From assembly GCF_025717005.1 (NCBI RefSeq), contig NZ_JAOVZU010000001.1, positions 549,091-613,090 of the forward strand: DNA of 64,000 bases. Reading direction: 5' to 3'. The position numbers were made by a program, and so were the translations under genes. How positions within the stretch are numbered: the first letter of the stretch is position 1; every line of letters begins with the position of its first letter. This stretch comes from Actinotalea endophytica. GTDB lineage: Bacteria; Actinomycetota; Actinomycetes; Actinomycetales; Cellulomonadaceae. Below, piece by piece: positions 61,003 through 64,000 of the stretch. The notes beneath the pieces were generated by a model that saw nothing but the letters and a program-made list of their open reading frames with translations, was not told the origin of the DNA and searched no databases.

Positions 61003-61042
61003 CGTCCGGTGGCCGCGCCGTGTCGGTGCGGAGCCGGCCGAC

Positions 61043-61060
61043 GGCCCCAGCCGTGGGGCC
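61043..61060. terminator. Terminator between esterase and the minus-strand island
   Basis: GGCCCCA (61043-61049) and TGGGGCC (61054-61060) form a 7-bp stem with a GCCG tetraloop in the 132-base convergent spacer. Confidence 0.6.
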
Positions 61061-61134
61061 GGGCCGGCCGTGAGCATAGTTCGCTCTCCTCGGCCGGCGG
61101 TTGCGGGGCTAGATCGTGACCATAGGTCGGGGAC

Positions 61135-61713
61135 TTAGGGGTGCGACCCCGCGTAGAACTCGTCCACGACCGGGGCCGAGCGGACCCAGAGGTCGCGGAG
61201 CCGCACCACGCAGTCGCGGGCCAACGCCGCTGGATCGATCCCAGGGCCTTCGACTGGCTCGACATAGCTCCAGAAGGCCCACCAGGTGTGGGTCTGGCCG
61301 CCGAGTTGGCTACGTAGCGGGGAGAACGCGGCGGTGAGTCCCCGCATGTGGGTCGGGTCGGCCTGGGCTCCGTCATCGCGCACTGCCACGTACGGCCACG
61401 GATCCCCTCGTCCGATCCCAAGGAGCGAGTCCGGGCGCCACTCGATCACCACCGCGACCAGGCCGGCGTCACGGCGCGGCCAGCTGACGCGGCGCATGCC
61501 GACTCGGGGCCGCTCGCCGCGATCGAGGTCGGCGTCGTAGGGCTCGGCGCCGAGCTCGGCGGCAAGCTCCTCGACGGCCGGCGCGAGCGCGAGCAGGTGG
61601 CGGTGCACGAGCTCGGAGCCCTCTTCACGCAAGTCAGCCCAGGTCTCAATGTCGCGCTGATGGTCGAGGTAGAACCATGCGCGGGCGTCAGCGTCATCGC
61701 GGATTTCAGACAT
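61135..61713 (-). CDS. Unknown 192-residue protein linked to a nuclease-like gene
   Basis: Protein of 192 residues with no family I recognise. It opens with an Asp-rich helix followed by a Glu/Ala/Leu helix pair (about residues 20-58), a basic strand (MRRVSWPRR), VAVVIEWRPDSL and an aromatic WWAFWSYVEP segment near residue 148 before a final helix. The ATG at 61713 lies inside the end of the upstream PD-(D/E)XK-like gene (8-base overlap), so it is translated with it. It may be a partner subunit of that nuclease; no catalytic motif is visible. Confidence 0.65.
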   Translation of the reverse strand: MSEIRDDADARAWFYLDHQRDIETWADLREEGSELVHRHLLALAPAVEELAAELGAEPYDADLDRGERPRVGMRRVSWPRRDAGLVAVVIEWRPDSLLGIGRGDPWPYVAVRDDGAQADPTHMRGLTAAFSPLRSQLGGQTHTWWAFWSYVEPVEGPGIDPAALARDCVVRLRDLWVRSAPVVDEFYAGSHP

Positions 61714-62482
61714 GGTGGTATGCCTCCAGGGTCTCGATGAAGTCCAGGACGCCGGGTTGGCATGGGCCACCTGCGACAGCCGCTCGCAGTAGCCCTGCGA
61801 CGTCCGCCCAGGAGAGGGGTTGCCATCGTTTCGCCGAGGCATTTGCCGTCATTGGCCTGCGTGAGCCGCGGGTGAGGAAGACGAAGGTCGGTGCCATCTC
61901 GTCAGCCCACAGGGTATGCAGGCGGTCGAGCTGGTCCGGTTGCTCCGGTGCGTACACCTTGGCTTCCACGACGAGCGTCCACGACGGTGCGTAGACGACC
62001 AGGTCGGCGCGGGTGGTCGGCAAGGTCTCGCCGGACGGGGTCTCCTGACGCGACTCCTCGGTGACCACGCGCACGTCGGCTCCCGCAACTGGCGCCTCCA
62101 GGCCGAGGTGCTCGGCAATCGCATCCAGGGCGGAGTTACCGAGTTGGTGGCGCCCGTCGGAGCGAAGTACCCAGGCCAGGCCACGGGTGAGGAGCACCTC
62201 GCTGTCCTGCAGCCGTAGCGCGGCGAGGAGTGTGCGGGCCCCGGACGTCCAGGCGCCGCGGGTGACCAGCGCCGCCTGTGTGTGCCGCATCTCGGCGAGA
62301 TTGGCTCCCCACTGGCGAACCTGCGCCTTCTGGCGCTCGACGACGGCGCGGTCCAACGCCGTCCACTCAGACCGCAGGCGGTCATGGTGGGCGTTCCACG
62401 CGAGTGCCTCGTCGGCGTTGCCGTAGATGCTGTTGGCGTCGCGCGCACCACGCGCCTGCCACCGCATCCCACTGTCGTCCAT
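61706..62482 (-). CDS. PD-(D/E)XK nuclease superfamily protein
   Basis: Protein of 258 residues. The C-terminal half has the nuclease signature: acidic E142/E143, D160 in TRADLVVYA and E173-A-K175 in LVVEAKVYA, followed by Q184 and a LDRL helix, the order seen in restriction-like endonucleases. The N-terminal 90 residues are helical and charged. It lies between a DUF262/HNH-RAMA gene and the 192-residue gene on the same strand, 106 bases after the former. This context suggests defence against phages or foreign DNA; that is inference. Confidence 0.7.
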   Translation of the reverse strand: MDDSGMRWQARGARDANSIYGNADEALAWNAHHDRLRSEWTALDRAVVERQKAQVRQWGANLAEMRHTQAALVTRGAWTSGARTLLAALRLQDSEVLLTRGLAWVLRSDGRHQLGNSALDAIAEHLGLEAPVAGADVRVVTEESRQETPSGETLPTTRADLVVYAPSWTLVVEAKVYAPEQPDQLDRLHTLWADEMAPTFVFLTRGSRRPMTANASAKRWQPLSWADVAGLLRAAVAGGPCQPGVLDFIETLEAYHHV

Positions 62483-62588
62483 CGCGTGCCATCTTCGCGC
62501 ACTTGGTCAAGGGCGCGTCAACGTCGGGCCGGGTGATCCGTTGGGGCAGGTCGAGCCCACGTGACGCGCGGCGGGCGTGCGGCGCCGT

Positions 62589-64000
62589 TCATCCCGCGTG
62601 TTCGGCAACGACCTCGGTCAGTGGGGCGACGCCGCCATCGCGCTCGAGGGCCCAGAACTCAAACCCGGAGATGTTGGTGACTTCGAGGTGCCGAGCGGCA
62701 TCGTCGAGGGTGTCGAACTCGTGGAGCCCGTCGATGAGGATGGTGCCGTCCTCACTAATGACGGCGTCGACCTGCCAGTCGGGGTCGACCGGGTCGAGGA
62801 GATCGCCGGGCTTCAGGATGCCCGCCGCGAGGAGCTCGGAGAGCGGCAGTTCTGCCGGCGCGGTGTCCTCAACCGTGACTGGCTCGGTGGGCGCGTGGGC
62901 TTGTCCGCCGCTGAGGAGCGCGAAGGCGTCCCGGATGACGGTCGAGATCTTCTGACGGCGGGCTTCAAGGAACTCGTCGTACTCCATGTGCTCCCAGCCG
63001 TCCGGCAGCGCGTGCCAGTAGTGCTGCTTCATCAGCCACTCCGAGTCCGCCCCGCGTTCGGCGACCAAGTCGGGCCAGTACTCGGCGGGTGGCCGGTCGG
63101 AGATAGCGATGTTCGTGGCCCAGTCGGTGGGTGCGAAGTTTGCGACCTGGTTGATTCGCTTCGTGTCGGTCGTGCCCAGGACGTTCTGCTGGTAGGCGCG
63201 CGGGAAGAGATGGTGGCCTTCGAGTCCCTTGATAGCGGGCAGCGCGGGGTCCATCCAGTCACGAACCTTCATATTGAGCATGAACATGTCGGCATCGAGG
63301 ATGTTCAGCGCGGCCAGGTAGCACTGGTAGACCGGCGACAAAGCCGTGCTCGAGGTGACTAGGTGCTGGGGCACGTTGAACGTCCAGTAGTCGTCCGTGA
63401 GCGCGGTCCTGATCGTCTGGTTGACCAGCCGCTCGAACCCTGCGGCATCACCGTTGGCCAGGCTCCCGAACATGTCGAGGTCCTTCTGGAGCTGCGACTC
63501 GCCCGAGCCGGTGTACCGGGAGGTCATCTGGGACATGAAGACCCACCGTGCGACCAGGATGCGCAGCCGCTGCAGATCGACACCGTATCGGGTGCGCCCG
63601 AGCATGAAGACGACGGAGCTGTAGACGAGGTTCATGTTGGACGTAATGCCCTTGCTGGACCGGAAGCCGGCCGTCTGGACGGCACGGATGAACTCCGTCC
63701 AGTTGACCCGGTCGGTGACGATCGGCAGCGCCTTCTGGAGCAGGCTGAGCTCGGCCGCCTGCCGGTCCGGGTCGACGACGCCACTGATCCGGTCCTTCGC
63801 CTGAAGCGCGGCGTAGGCATCGAGCAACTTCGCGCGGTTCTGCCCGACGGCGACCATGGCGCGCACGACATGTCCCGTCTCGACGGGGAGGAACGGGTTC
63901 TTGGGTGTCCAGTCGATGCGCCGCCCGGCAATCTCGCTCGCCCGGTCCGGAGTGACGCGGGAGTTGCGCGCGAAGTCCTCGATGCGCTCGCGGCCGTCCG
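62589..64000 (-). CDS. GmrSD-like (DUF262-type) protein with HNH region and C-terminal RAMA-like domain (N-terminus outside window)
   Basis: The frame is open to the window edge, so the visible 470 residues are the C-terminal part; the DUF262 ATPase/nuclease N-terminus is expected beyond it. A His-His-containing motif, GLEGHHLFPRAY, followed by Asn in NQVANFAPTDWATN, matches the HNH-type DUF1524 part of GmrSD and related modification-dependent restriction proteins. The last about 90 residues (LSELLAAGILKPGD, then DGTILIDG and ISGFEFWAL) read like a RAMA domain, found in restriction and methylase proteins. A GTG at 63866 is not the real start because conserved-looking sequence continues upstream of it. 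Confidence 0.7.
   Translation of the reverse strand, partial: DGRERIEDFARNSRVTPDRASEIAGRRIDWTPKNPFLPVETGHVVRAMVAVGQNRAKLLDAYAALQAKDRISGVVDPDRQAAELSLLQKALPIVTDRVNWTEFIRAVQTAGFRSSKGITSNMNLVYSSVVFMLGRTRYGVDLQRLRILVARWVFMSQMTSRYTGSGESQLQKDLDMFGSLANGDAAGFERLVNQTIRTALTDDYWTFNVPQHLVTSSTALSPVYQCYLAALNILDADMFMLNMKVRDWMDPALPAIKGLEGHHLFPRAYQQNVLGTTDTKRINQVANFAPTDWATNIAISDRPPAEYWPDLVAERGADSEWLMKQHYWHALPDGWEHMEYDEFLEARRQKISTVIRDAFALLSGGQAHAPTEPVTVEDTAPAELPLSELLAAGILKPGDLLDPVDPDWQVDAVISEDGTILIDGLHEFDTLDDAARHLEVTNISGFEFWALERDGGVAPLTEVVAEHAG

Noticed and set aside
63864-63866. GTG 63866 as the start of the HNH/RAMA protein
   Set aside because: The frame stays open to the window edge with protein-like sequence (for example GRRIDWTPKNPF) before it, so the gene continues outside.
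1-64000. CRISPR arrays, tRNA/rRNA genes, insertion sequences, prophage genes
   Set aside because: No regularly spaced repeats, no cloverleaf or rRNA-like stretch that I could recognise and no transposase, integrase or phage structural proteins were seen; short tandem repeats found are too few and too short for CRISPR. A tRNA scan would be decisive.

Overview
The window is very GC-rich, gene-dense chromosomal DNA with many GTG starts, ATGA/GTGA stop-start overlaps and little intergenic space. The radA-disA pair, a Rv2747-type argA, SorC, LacI, ROK and DeoR regulators and many TANNNT-N6-RTG (leaderless-type) starts point to Actinomycetota. The density of plant-sugar genes (GH2 galactosidase, arabinose operon, three sugar ABC importers, GH32 enzyme) suggests a saprophytic Micrococcales such as Cellulomonas; that genus-level guess is inference. 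I recognised no rRNA, tRNA, CRISPR array, insertion sequence or origin.

Layout. 1-3.5 kb: a four-gene group 3b [NiFe] hydrogenase operon (hydBGDA order), its first gene cut by the window edge. 3.6-8.7 kb: SRPBCC protein, YghZ-type aldo-keto reductase, alpha/beta hydrolase, NAD-dependent epimerase and a 14-TM MFS exporter. 8.8-16.3 kb: a galactoside-type operon on the minus strand (lipoprotein binding protein, two permeases, GH2 beta-galactosidase) with a divergent LacI regulator and an 18-bp operator. 16.4-22.8 kb: yaaA, then glpD-glpF-glpK on the minus strand with a divergent SorC regulator and a palindrome between. 22.8-36.7 kb: housekeeping and stress genes (argA, an ECF sigma factor with a putative membrane partner, cupin, aminoglycoside-kinase-like protein, mutY, VOC protein, disA, radA, a TetR-regulated ABC exporter, proC).

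36.7-46.9 kb: arabinose use. A LacI-type AraR precedes an operator-promoter and araB-araD-araA, closed by a 17-bp-stem terminator; then a DeoR regulator and a ChvE-GguA-GguB multiple-monosaccharide importer. Import, isomerisation, phosphorylation and epimerisation of L-arabinose to D-xylulose 5-phosphate are therefore all encoded side by side. At 46.9 kb a GC-only low-complexity block with long G runs leads into what looks like the C-terminal half of a patatin/NTE esterase.

48.3-56.6 kb: the most unusual metabolic locus. A divergent ROK regulator faces an eight-gene, tightly overlapping operon: FrcB/FrcC/FrcA-like importer, a nucleoside-hydrolase-family protein with an insertion in its Asp motif and Tyr in place of the usual His, a tagatose-3-epimerase-like protein, a uridine-kinase-fold kinase and a divergent GH32-like enzyme. 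It looks like a pathway for importing and dismantling a ketose- or furanose-containing glycoside that I cannot identify.

56.6-61 kb: small membrane protein, two alpha/beta hydrolases, DeoR regulator, a DUF4406-like protein, a 29-residue coupling ORF and an HSL-type esterase. 61.1-64 kb, minus strand: the edge of a probable defence island with a DUF262/HNH (GmrSD-like) protein carrying a C-terminal RAMA-like domain, a PD-(D/E)XK nuclease-like protein and an unknown 192-residue protein. The first of these continues beyond the window.
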